This document shows positions 21,809 through 32,217 of a stretch of DNA of 64,000 nt, piece by piece. The position numbers and the translations under genes were made by a program. The notes below the pieces were generated by a model. The model was not told where the DNA came from, searched no databases, and saw only the letters and a program-made list of their open reading frames with translations. Positions within the stretch are counted from its first letter, which is position 1. Every line of letters begins with the position of its first letter. Source of the DNA: Mantamonas sphyraenae (lineage: Eukaryota; CRuMs; Mantamonadidae); contig JAPMXV010000046.1 of NCBI GenBank assembly GCA_026936335.1, positions 372,001 through 436,000 of the forward strand, given 5' to 3'.

Positions 21809-23745
21809 ATGGACTTCCTGAGTGACACAAGCAGCAGTGATTACGACGACGAAGACTTTGAGGATTTGGATGTGGAGGTGGGCCAGGCGACGGAGCAAAA
21901 GCCGTTACGGATGTCGCTGGAATCGCGGGAGAGCAGCGACAAGGCACAGGAGGGGGCCACAAGCGCACAGAGTGTCGGGGAGGAGGAGGAACACAGTGCA
22001 GGGGACAAGCAGGGGGATTTGTCAGATGTGGAATCGACGTCATCGTCAAAGCAGGCGAGCGGAAGCCGAAAGGCACGGGTGCCGAAACGGACGAGCAGTC
22101 GGATGAGCAGGATGAGCAGGATGAGCAGGAGCAGCAAGTCAAGCAGCAAACGACGCGGGTGGGACAGAGGGGCAGCACACAACAACAACCCAGCATTGTT
22201 TGAGAGTCTGATGGAGGCACAGAACAAGCTGGGGGAGGCCAAGGCAAAGCTGAAGGAGTACCGGACGGAGAACAAGACCCTGCGACGGGAGGTGGCACGG
22301 ATGGAACACTATGTTCGGGATGCGGAAAAGGCCAATGATTCGATGCCCACCACACTGTTTCAATTGAATGCAGAGCTGCAAACAGCCAAGAAGCAGCTGA
22401 AGGAAGCCAAGAGTCAGCTGGCCACGGAACGCAAGAGCTCTGTGCACAACCAGAGCAAAGCGACATCATTATTGGAAGCAAACAGGAAGCTGAAGGAACA
22501 GGTGAGGGTGCTGGAGAAGCAAAGGGACAGCGGAGCCAAGCAGAGCAAGCGGGAGGCGGAGTTGAAGGCACGGAATGGAGAGTTGGTGTACGAGGTGGAA
22601 CGGCTGCAACGACTGCTGGAGGTCAACGAACGCAGACACACCCGGGAATTGCAGGAGGCATTGGCAGAGCATAAGAAGGAGGTGAATAGGATGGCCAAGG
22701 AGGCGGCGGCGGAACATCTGAGGTTGAAGCAGGCGGCAGAGGCGGTGGAGGCCACAGCTGAGGCTCAGCGGAAGGCAGAGGCACGTGTGAGGGCAGCAGC
22801 AGCCAAACAGAGGAAGGAAGAGGAGGAGAACAGGGAAAAGGTGGAGAGCATTGGGGTGGAGAGGGGAAGGCGAAGGACAGAAGGGGGTGGGGGAGCAACT
22901 GCTGCAACGGCTGCTACGACGACGACGACGACGGAGAAAGTGAATGAGAGGAAAGATGAGGATGGTGGGCAGGAGGAGGAGGAGGAGGAGGAGGCAGCAG
23001 CAGCAGCACGAAAGAGAAAGGAAGAGGCATTGGCACAGCGCAAGGCTGAGAAGGAGAAGCGAAAGGCGGAAAAGAGGAAGCGAAAGGCAGAGGAAGCAGA
23101 GAGGAAGAGGAAAGCCGAAGAGGCAGAAAGGCAGGCAAAGGCAGAGGCAGAGGCGGAGGCGGAGGCAGCAGTAGCAGCAGCAGCAGCAAAGGCACAGGCT
23201 GAAGAAGAGGAAAGGAGGCGGAAGAAGCAGAAAGAGGAGGAGGAGGAGAAGGAGCGAGAGGAGGCCCGACGATTGGAAGCAGAAGCAGCAGCAGCAGCAG
23301 CAGCAGCAAAGGTGGCAGCAGAAGAAGCAGCAAAGGCAGAGGCAGCAGCAAAGGCAGCAGCAAAGGCAAAGAAGGCATTGGAGGCATTGGAAGACAGCGA
23401 CAGCGACAGCGACAATGATGACATTTTTGCAAAGTACAAGCCGCAGACGCAGGAGAATGGGTCGGGGACAGGACAGGTGGTGGCACGGGAAAAGAGTTCC
23501 AGTGGACCCGAGGTGGTGGACAGTGACAGCGACGACGAGGATATCTTTGCACATCTGCAGCCACAGGTCAAGGGTGCGGAGGGGGAGCAGGAGAAGAAGG
23601 TGGTTATGGAAGCGAGGGTGCCAGGTGGGGAAGGGGCATCGGCAGGGGCAACAGGTGCGCCTCCAGTCACAATGGATCACACGGGTGGTGTGGACAGTGA
23701 CAGTGACGACGACATCTTTGCCAACTACAAGCCGAAAGCAGAGGC

Positions 23746-23786
<41 letters not shown>

Positions 23787-24505
23787 TAGGGACAAGTGGA
23801 TCTGCGGTGTCCATGAGCAGGAGGACAGGCACGGGAGGACAGAGGGTGGAGCAAGACCCGTCGACACAGAGGCAACCGACGCAATGGTCAAGTGGTGGAG
23901 CGGGAGCATCTGCAGTGGTGGACAGTGACGACGACGACGACATCTTTGCAAACTACAAACCCAAGCCAACACAGGCACAGGCTGGGGCACAGGCCACCAA
24001 CGTTGTACAGGGTGGCCCTGTGGCACAGCCGTCCAATGTAGGCGGACGCGGACGTGGGTCACGTCACGCTGGAGGGAGTGAAGGTGGACTCGCACGGAGG
24101 GAACCTGCGTTTGGATTTGGCGACGACTCGGATGATGACATTGACGACATCTTTGCGCAGTTTAAGCCAAAGGCAAGTGCAGGCGAACCTGTGTTGAAGG
24201 CACCGACAACAGGTGGGGTCGTGGGGGAGGCTCGCAAGCCGGTGGGGATGCCCTTGGGTTTGTCCATGTCCTCGTCCACGGCGACGTCGATGTCGCAGAG
24301 TGACCCGAGTGTGGTTGGAGGGATGGGGAGCATAGGAGGAGGAAGTGGTGGTGGTGGTGGTGTACAGGCATCATCATCACGACACCAGGGTGGGAATGGT
24401 GGTGGCGTTGGTGCTGGCAGACGCGCAGGCAGGGCTCAGCCGGTGTCTTCGTTGCCACGGTATGCGGACAGCGACAGTGATGACAATTTTGATTGGCTTT
24501 CGTGA
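21809..24505 (+). CDS. Coiled-coil protein with five DDIFANYKP acidic repeats
   Basis: Single exon, 898 residues, from MDFLSDTSSSDYDDEDF. Residues 1-110 are acidic/Ser then basic (Arg/Met/Ser run). About 120-320 is a heptad-rich coiled coil (ESLMEAQNKLGEAKAKLKEY onward); about 320-525 is Lys/Glu/Ala-rich, partly expanded by GCA and GAG repeats. The C-terminal third carries five copies of an acidic cluster followed by D-I-F-A and a basic end: SDNDDIFAKYKP, SDDEDIFAHLQP, SDDDIFANYKPK, DDDDIFANYKPK and DDIDDIFAQFKPK (nt 23391, 23517, 23691, 23919, 24120). The protein ends DSDSDDNFDWLS, a degenerate sixth copy. Family not recognised. The repeats look like short linear binding motifs. Its promoter is shared with the centriolar FOP gene, which hints at a cytoskeletal role, but this is inference. 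Confidence 0.75.
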
Positions 24506-24546
24506 GAGTGAGTGAGTGAGTGAGTGAATGCGTGGATGGGACCAAC

Positions 24547-25213
24547 ATGAACTTCCGAAAGCTTCCACTTCCTTTCTTGGTCCTCCTGGCTCTTGTGCTC
24601 GTAGGCGTGCATGCCAAACGCGCATGCCACCAAGACTCCCGCTACACACACCCCATCAAGGTAGGGACAGAGAGGAAAGCGGGTGTGGGTGGGGAAGGGT
24701 GGGTGGAACGAGGGCGGTGGTGGAGAGGCCCGGCCAACTGACGTCAGCTTCCGTCGCTTGAAGCCGCACGAAACACTGCCATACTGCGAGAAATACAGCA
24801 ACAGCTCGTGCTGTGACAGTGCACAGGTAAGGAAGATCATGACGACGGTGCAAAAGTTTGTGAGCCCGCAGTGTCCGACGTGCTACGCGTACTTTAAGGA
24901 GTTGCGGTGTGCGGAGTGTTCGCCGCACTCGGGCGAGTTCTATGTGGGACGCCATAGCTCTGTGCGACTGTGTTACGACTGGTGCCTGGAATTCTACAAC
25001 GCATGCAAGGACATCCCACTGCAGGACAACTCTCCACACGTGTTCTACATCAACTCGGAGGGCGAAACGGCAGAGGCACACTGTTTGGAACACTCTGCCC
25101 CGGAACCCAACTGCTTCCGCGGTGAAAGCTTCTCTGGTGTCGACCACAGCTGTGTGTGTCCAGCTCACAACTGCCACGAGACAGCCATGGGCAGTGCGCA
25201 TGTGGAGTTGTGA
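24547..25213 (+). CDS. Secreted folate-receptor-like (FolR domain) cysteine-rich protein
   Basis: Exons 24547-24660 and 24728-25213, intron 24661-24727 (67 nt, GTAGGG..GAG), 199 residues. The start MNFRKLPLPFLVLLALVLVG is a clear signal peptide cleaved near VHA/KRA. The mature part has the folate-receptor cysteine pattern: C near the start, PYCEKYSNSSCC, CPTCYAYFKELRCAECSP, then LCYDWCLEFYNACKD. Folate receptors and relatives bind folate or riboflavin outside the cell. There is no C-terminal hydrophobic GPI signal or TM segment, so it should be soluble. The tryptophan-rich ligand pocket of vertebrate FOLR is not evident, so the ligand is unknown. A more typical acceptor at 24746-24747 would break the frame, which is why 24727 was chosen; residues around the junction are uncertain. 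It starts 41 nt after the previous gene on the same strand. Confidence 0.78.
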
Positions 25214-25312
25214 ACGGGGAAAATGAGTGTACTAGGGGGAGGGGGGTGATCGAAGATGAGGTCGCAAGGTGTTTGTTCGGTGCCACAGTGCATCCCACTC
25301 CACCACACACAC

Positions 25313-27429
25313 TCAGTCGGTTGTCACGGACCAGCGCATGTGCATGTCGCGTCGTTCGAGGTTGTCTTGGGCAGTGAGGCAGTTGACAAACTTGACAAAA
25401 CTCTCGCCGCCATCGTAGACGAGGGACAGAGCGTTGCTGGCAGGCATGACACGAAGCAGTTCACCCTGCTCCTTATCATAGTAGCAGGTGAAACCACCCA
25501 TGGCTTCCTCCCATGAGTTTTGCGAATGGAGACTGGTTGCATCGCCCTCTTCCACCCCGGGCATGTGGGACATGTGGAAGAACACGTCCAACCAATGGCA
25601 GTTGGAGCTGTCGTCAATGTCCACATCCTCCACGTCCTGCAACGCAGGCAACACATGATCGGTGCGCCCGAGCTGGAGCCCGACGTGTTCCGCATCAAAC
25701 AACATCGTGTAGTCTCCATGGCCAAACCGACGCACGTCCACACGTTGGGCCTTGGGCTTCACCTGCGTGTACAGCTGCAGCAGCCCTTGGAATGCCTCGC
25801 TGGCAAACAGCCCACGCACGTTCTCCACAACCTTGAGGTGCTGTGCATACGCCGTGTCCTCGTGGCCACCGTTCACCGTGTCGTCCAGAGACAGGTACCG
25901 TTGCACCTGTGTGGGGCCTTGTTGCTTCCACGGTGCAGGCACCATTTTCCAGGCGTCCGTCCGATCCACGTTCTGTGCCCTCACACAGAGCTTCCATGGC
26001 CTCTTGCAGCTCCTGGAAGCGCTGGGGCAAGAGGAAATGTTCCAGATGGATGTGCGACTCGTTCTCAAACACCGCTTGGATATCCTTGACCGTATCTGGG
26101 TTAAGGTAGTCCGCGGAGATCCACTCTGCCAGCACGTGGGAGGTGGCCACCGGCGTGTGCAGCTTGCTGCGATCGTATAAGCGTTCGTAGCAACGCTCCA
26201 CACCCTTGGAGATGCCTCGTGTAGGCGGAGGCACGGGGGTGACCTTGGAGGAGGAGGAGGAAGAGGATGAGGACGACGAGGAGGAGGAGGACGACGAGGA
26301 CGTTGTTTGTCCCTCGTTGTCTTCCTCAGGTGCCGCATGGAACCATCCCGAAATGGAGAGACGCACCTTGTCGGTAAGCACCTCCTGGACACAATGATGG
26401 CTGACATCGGTGACACTGAAGAAGGCAAAGGAGTTCCACTGAGGGACAAGGGTGGTGGCAATGGTGGAGGGGTCACCCTCCGCATTGCTGTTGAACAGTT
26501 GCAATGCCCCACCATCCTTCTCCTCCCAGTCCTCAGGCACCAGGTACAGAATATACGCAACCCGGCGGGTGGCAATGTCGTCGTCGTGGCACAACAGCAC
26601 ACCCGTACGCCCAAAGATCAGCCCATGCATGTCCACCTGCGAACTCAACCGGTGTCCCGTGATGGCCCCAATGTGGCCCAGGAACTCCGGGGAGTACAGC
26701 AGCCGTCGCAGCTGCGCCAGGTGCGGTGTGTTGGTTCGCCGCAAATCAGGCGTCTGGAAATAGTCAAAAAGATCAGTGCTCTTCTCGTGGAACTCCTGCT
26801 GCACCAGTTCCTCTTTGACCCGGTCCATAAACGTGTGCTCAAACACGTCTGTCAGACGCATGTGTGCAAACGGCTGCGCGGCTGCAAACTGCTTTGCCAG
26901 GGCCTCGTGAGCCTTGGTCCGCAGCGGTCCGCTGCCCAAAAGGCCTCGAACCTCTCGGGAGCCCATTGTTGTATCCTCCCCGTCTGCACCCTGGCCAACT
27001 TCCATTTCGTCTCCAGTCTCAGAAGTGGCTGACGAGGAGCTACGGCTGCTCCCTGTCCGGGTGGACCTTCGTGTGGGTTGGGAAGAGCCGTCGGCGGGTA
27101 GCATGCCGCGTTCCCTCATTTGTTCCAGAGTGAGCTCCTGCAGCAAATGGATCTCCTGGTCGTCCAACAACTCGGTCAACACAAGCATGGCATTGATGCG
27201 GTCCTGCACATGCTCGCATGCATTGATCTGACGCACCAGACCACGCACAGCGATGGCCAACACCGGGTTGGACTCCGCCAAAACCTCCCCAATCTCTGCC
27301 TCCTCGTCCACGTCGTCCGACGACTCTTTTCGCTCAACTGCCATCCGTTTATGGTTGGGCTCCTGTTCCTCCATCCTCATCAAGGCCCACCACCTGGTCC
27401 ACGTCTTCATCGCGCTGTCGCTTTGACAT
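25313..27429 (-). CDS. OGFOD1: OGFOD1/Tpa1-type prolyl hydroxylase (uS12/RPS23 hydroxylase family), one or two frame breaks
   Basis: The 2-oxoglutarate/Fe(II) domain is clear: FHEKSTDLFDYFQTPDLRR, VLLCHDDDIATRRVAYILYL (metal-binding H.D), TDVSHHCVQEVL (second His) and RLSISGWFH (2OG-binding Arg). The C-terminal half is the second, inactive double-stranded helix typical of Tpa1/OGFOD1, ending GGFTCYYDKEQGELLRVMP and LSLVYDGGESFVKFVN. The family hydroxylates a proline of ribosomal protein uS12 and affects translation. Homology changes frame at about 25975 (EALCEGTE to NVDRTDAWKM), fitting one extra base. The best N-terminus is MSKRQRDEDVDQ at 27429, which needs a 31-nt GT..AG intron or an indel at about 27362-27392 to join EPNHKRMAVERKESSDD; otherwise the start is the ATG at 27410, 27380 or 27374. 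A poly-Ser insert of about 17 residues splits the two halves. Confidence 0.82.
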
Positions 27430-27590
27430 GTCCGAATCTTCTGGAGAAAACGATGTGTCCGCGCGGGCTCATGGCCCACCCCTGGGTTTGCCATGCGTGG
27501 AGGAAGCCTGCCAGACCCACAACGAGGGTGTGCGTACACATGGCAAGCCCTGTGCGCATTTGAATGCAACTCAAAACGGTGCAGACAAGC
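27430..27590. promoter_or_regulatory. 161-nt divergent region between OGFOD1 and the 8-TM protein
   Basis: Start codons on opposite strands are 161 nt apart. No TATA box or repeat was recognised. Confidence 0.3.
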
Positions 27591-28421
27591 ATGGACAGCG
27601 TCTCCTACGCCTCTATCGTTGGCTCGCTGTTGGTCAATCTTGCAGTGACTGCCACCGCCCTGCTGTCCACTGACTCCATCCGTGACATGCTGTTCCACCA
27701 ACCATGGAGTGCCAGTTTGGCTGTGGATGTGCAACGGCTGTTGTTTGTGCCCTTGTTGCCACTGGGTTTTCTGGGCGTGTCTGTCGGTCTGGGCTCAGCC
27801 AACGACATCTCCAACGCCGTGGATCGCACCATGATGTTCTTTTTCCTGGGTGTGGTGGGTCTTCGTGCCAAGCAGTACAACGATGTGGGTGCACAGGTGT
27901 TTTCCGACCTGATCCTGATCGACATGGTGGTTTCCGCCGTCATTCTCCTTCTCATCATGATCTTCACCATCATCAACTTTCTGCGCCTGCGCAAACTGCT
28001 CTACACCTTTGCTGGCTTCATGCTCGTGTACTATGCCCTGGCCTGTCTCGTGTACCCGCAGTTGTTTGTGCACCAGCTGCAAACACACGGCTTCTCACGC
28101 GACGCTGCCCAGCAATCCATGCGTCTCGTGTTTCCCACCATGTCTGTCCTCACCCTCCTTGTGTTCTATTACCTCACCGAAGCAGACGAGCAGATTGGCG
28201 TCGACGTCAACGGCCTGCTCATCACCGAGTGGGGCGCAGCCACCCTCTTCTACGCATACTACCTGTACACACACCCGGGTCTCGTCCAGGACCTTGTCTA
28301 CATCCCCGCCGTCACAGGCACCCTCTTTGTCCTCCATGTCCTCGTCTGGTTCCAGGGTACCTTTGCCGTGGTCACACAAAGTGCTGCGGAAGATGACGAG
28401 TCGTGGAAGAAGATCAACTGA
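27591..28421 (+). CDS. About 8-TM membrane protein, unknown
   Basis: Single exon, 276 residues. Hydrophobic segments in order: IVGSLLVNLAVTATALLS, LLFVPLLPLGFLGVSVGL, TMMFFFLGVVGL, LIDMVVSAVILLLIMIFTII, LYTFAGFMLVYYALACLVY, FPTMSVLTLLVFYYL, WGAATLFYAYYLYT and PAVTGTLFVLHVLVWFQGTF. Loops are short and the C-terminus is acidic then basic (EDDESWKKIN). There is no signal peptide apart from the first TM, and I see no transporter, rhodopsin or channel motif. The start ATG is the first in frame after the short divergent region. The protein is not obviously related to the two 10-TM paralogues. Confidence 0.8.
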   Translation: MDSVSYASIVGSLLVNLAVTATALLSTDSIRDMLFHQPWSASLAVDVQRLLFVPLLPLGFLGVSVGLGSANDISNAVDRTMMFFFLGVVGLRAKQYNDVGAQVFSDLILIDMVVSAVILLLIMIFTIINFLRLRKLLYTFAGFMLVYYALACLVYPQLFVHQLQTHGFSRDAAQQSMRLVFPTMSVLTLLVFYYLTEADEQIGVDVNGLLITEWGAATLFYAYYLYTHPGLVQDLVYIPAVTGTLFVLHVLVWFQGTFAVVTQSAAEDDESWKKIN

Positions 28422-28550
28422 AGCTCAAAAACACCGGCACAGCACCACAAAACCACACATTCACATCCACACACTCTTGTCACTGTTCAATGTTTCATTT
28501 GTCTCCATGTTGGGAGGGCGGGGTTGCTGGGGTTGCCGTTGCTTTTGCAT

Positions 28551-30300
28551 TCAGGCGCGTTGCGAGTCGTAGGTGTCGTTGGTGAGTGATCGGACGACGG
28601 CGTCGCTGACACCCGCGTCATACTCTGTCTCGATGGCAGCTGCATTGATCTGAAGCTGGTCCTGGTAGTCATTGACAGCGTACAGCAGGTGCTCAAACTC
28701 CTGCTGCTCCTCCTCCGTGGCGTCAAAGTAGGCGGGGGGTTCCCTGTCTGTGTCCCCAATCCCTCCTCCTGCTCCCCCTGGGCTGCGTGGACCGGCACTG
28801 ACCACAGGTTCGTCCTCAGTGGCCTCTCCTACGCTGTTGGTGCCCTGGAGGGAGCCCATGCGAGAGAGTTCGTGGCTGGAAGAGGGCACGGCGACGGAGG
28901 TCAACTGCTGCAAGGCTGCTGGCTGCACACCCAGGACCTTTGTCACCACAAACTGGCGTTCGACCTTGCGCATGGGTGCGCGTGCTTGCAAGCTGCGAGG
29001 GTGGTACAGAGTGGCCACGGGCGAAGGTGCCGTCCAGTCGGAGGGCACCACCTGAGCACGCACCACCTCGCAGGCCTCGCTGACCACATACAACTGGCGA
29101 GAGTGCCATGCATACTGCAGAAGACGCCGCTTCACCGTGTCTGTGCTATCCACCAGCCCCGTCTGTTCAAACTTGATCACTGGCGGTGCCTGTTCAACGG
29201 GTTTGAGGGTGAGCAGGGACAGCAGCATGAGTTTGCCCGTGTCCAGGAACAGAGCCAGCAGTGGGTGGGAACGGAAGCGCACCAACAGAGTGGTGTGCAC
29301 ATCCACGTCCACAATGTCTGTGCGTTGCAACGCAATGTGGTCTGGGATGGTGTACACTCGCACGGCATGGCCCTTGCAGACAGCCACCAGGAAGCGTGTG
29401 CCCAACTCACTGCTGGCCTCTCCACGACGCTGCGACTCTCCTTGCATCTCCTCATTCGAGTCCCTGTCCTGCAACACCTTGTCCCCGGGCAGAGTGGCCA
29501 CACCATCTGCGGTGGTGCTGCCGGAGGATGTCGCGGATGTCGCGGATGTCGAGGATGTCGAGGATGAGGATGCGTGGATGTCTTTTGTCTCGTTGTCGCT
29601 GTCAGAGGCACGGGTGAACGCTGTGCCACGGCCATAGTCAAAGACGGCGCGTGTGTCTGTACCCACAGCCTCGCCTAGGGTGGAGCGCCCCTTGGTGACA
29701 CGCGGGTGCCAAACATGCGGATGGGACGACACGGGCTCGCCACATTCGTCCAGCACGTAGAGGTTGGTGACGGGAGAACCCTTGCGTGGACGGAAACTGG
29801 CAGCCACGACGGCGTCGTCCATGTTGATGGCAGCCACTGTGCCGTCCTGGCACCCGACGTAGAGGAGGGCAGGGTCGTCCGTGTGCAAGTTGTTGACATC
29901 GTCGCAGACAGTCATGCACAGCACGGGGTTGGCACTGCTGGACTCGTACACCTTGTCGAAGAAGTGCAGGTGGGCACCGACGTCGGTGACACCCTCTGCA
30001 GCCATGTCCAGGACAGAGACATGGCCCACACTGTCACCCACACAGAATTTGCGTACGGTGAAGCCATAGGCAAAGGCCAGAGTGGTCACTGCCCCCTCGT
30101 GGTGCTTCATCGTCTGTAGCACGGAAAAGCGAGAGTCCACAAGACTGAGCAACATCACCCAACCGTTGGCATAGCCCACCAGCAGCTGCGATGTGAATGC
30201 TTGGAATGCCACAGCCGTGATGCAAGGGTATCCCTCCTTGTCTGTGTTGGATGTGTCGGATGGGCTGTCGTTGCCGTTGTCGGTGGTGGTGGTGGAGGAG

Positions 30301-30341
<41 letters not shown>

Positions 30342-32142
30342 GTCTGCAGAGGGTGAAGAGCTGCTGGTTGGTGTAAAGCCCTCGACCGCATCTAGCCATT
30401 CGTGGGCGTTGCCTGTCTGCAAGAGGACGAGTCCCTGGTCCGAGTGGGCCCAGAAGCAAATGGTGCCGTCTTTGCCTGCAGTGACAGAGAGCGTGCACGT
30501 TTCCTGTCCCAAGGAAGCCGGTTTGCCGCCGCGCACAATGTGTGTGAGCTCCTGGGTCACGGAGGAGCCATCGACGGCTTCGACCTGGTCGAGGAGACGC
30601 AGCATGTCCACAGGCTGACGTTCGTACACTTGAAAGGCGACGATGGGGCTGGATTGGAGGGTGGGTGGGAGGACGAGTGGATGGAGGCGAGCACGCGGGT
30701 CGTTGATGGTGATTTCGTCGTTGGTGCCCAAGACAATAAAGGATTCCGGGTAGCGATGGTCATACTCCCACAGGGTGTCTGCGTAGGTGGGCAAGGCACA
30801 GCGCACGTCGTTGTGGTACGGGGTAAACACACGTGTGGCCAGGCGAGGTCCGTTGAGTTCCGTGATGCCATTGTGGCCCGAGGTGAGGGAACCACCCACC
30901 ACAAAGACATGGCCCAGGGAACATTGGGTAATGTCCACGTCGCCATCGTAGTCAAAGTGACCCACCCACCACATCTGCGTGATGGGACGGCGAGGCCCAC
31001 GTTCGCGAGTGCAAAAGGTGCGCAGCAGAGGCGACAGAGGGAACTTGGGATGCCACAGCATGATCTCACCACTGTCGTAGCCACAGGCAAAGGCACGTCC
31101 ACTCGTGTGCCAAGCGGCGTCCACAACGGCCGAGCCGTTGACCGGCGGCTCGTACTCCTCCTGCACTGCGTTGTCGTCTATGTCCCACAGCACGCAGCGG
31201 CCATTGGAGAACCCAATGAGCAGTTGGGCGTCGTTGTCGGGCCTGCGACGGATGCAGGTGACGGCAGGCACGTCTGTGCGGTTGTGTGCAAACACCTTGC
31301 GGTGGTCGATCGAGTTGCGGGTGATGCACTGCCGCTCCAGTTCAAAGAACTTGACGTTGCACAGCTCCGTGCCGATAAATATGTACTTGGAGTCGACGGG
31401 GCATTCGATAGACGTCACCCTGTGGGATGTGTGTGCGCGTCCGCGGGGCCGTCAACGGTGTGAGCGAGGTGATGGGAAGACGTTGACGCTGAGGGCGAGT
31501 TTGTGGAATTGTGCCAGACGCACCTTTCCGTGACATCGCCCGCGTAGATGTCTGTGCCCTGCTGATAGTCCCACAGATTGACCACGCTGTTCTTGCTCAC
31601 AGAGATGAGGATGCCCTGAGGAGCGGGGAAAGCGAGTGTGGGGCAGGAGGGCGTCCAGGGAAGGCGTGGACGACCAGAGCGTGTTGGGAGGGGACCGGGG
31701 TCAGGTGAACGGGAACAGCGGTTGTGGGCATGGGCTGTGTCGCTAAAGGAGATTGGGCAACACGTACGGTGTTGATAATGAAGCGGAGCATGGTAACGGG
31801 TGTGCTGATGCCTGTCTCGATGGCATACTCGACGCCTTCGCGGCCAAAGAGTTTGATCTCGCCGTGGCGAGTGCCCACAGCAAGCAGACGCTGCACAGGA
31901 TCAAAGTCCATGCAGATGCAATCGCGTGGGATGCCATGGTGGGCAGCCTATGCGTGGTGGGGTGTAAAGGGGGGGGGGGGGGGGGGGGTGGAGGGATGGT
32001 GAGCACAGAAGTTCACAACGCGCGTGGTCTCGTGTTCACCTACACGCAGCAATTGCATGGCAAAGTCACCCTTGTTGTCTGCCATGGGATCGTAGAGACG
32101 ATCACTGCGCATTTTGGCCTTGATCGACTTGAAAAAGGTCAT
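28551..32142 (-). CDS. Lethal-giant-larvae / Sro7 / tomosyn family WD-repeat protein
   Basis: Exons 32142-32044, 31947-31768, 31615-31524 and 31419-28551; introns 31948-32043, 31616-31767 and 31420-31523, all GT-AG and in phase; 1079 residues. The N-terminus reads MTFFKSIKAKMRSDRLYD, then the family block MDFDPVQRLLAVGTRHGEIK, GILISVSKNSVVNLWDYQQG, KYIFIGTELCNVKFFE, QLLIGFSNGRCVLWDID and GRAFACGYDSGEIMLW. This is the first of two beta-propellers; the second runs through TLAFAYGFTVRKFCVGDSVG and ALLYVGCQDGTVAAI. The family binds t-SNAREs and myosin and controls exocytosis and polarity. The C-terminus (YAVNDYQDQLQINAAAIE) has no clear R-SNARE motif, so Lgl/Sro7 fits better than tomosyn. A Ser/Thr/Asp microsatellite loop lies at 30285-30350. 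Confidence 0.88.
31969..31988. repeat. 20-base G homopolymer in intron 1 of the Lgl-like gene
   Basis: On the gene strand this is a run of 20 C just upstream of the TAG acceptor (31948-31949), so it serves as the polypyrimidine tract. Confidence 0.9.
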
Positions 32143-32217
32143 GGTGAAAAGGGGGGAAATTTGTTTGGCTGCACCAGAGGTGCGCACACACTCACACACA
32201 TGTTGCGCGGCGTTGTT

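Noticed and set aside
22469-23884. - strand Leu/Cys/Pro-rich frame that looks like a membrane protein
   Set aside because: It is the reverse of Lys/Glu/Ala-rich coiled-coil coding DNA, which always gives Leu/Cys/Phe-rich false membrane proteins.
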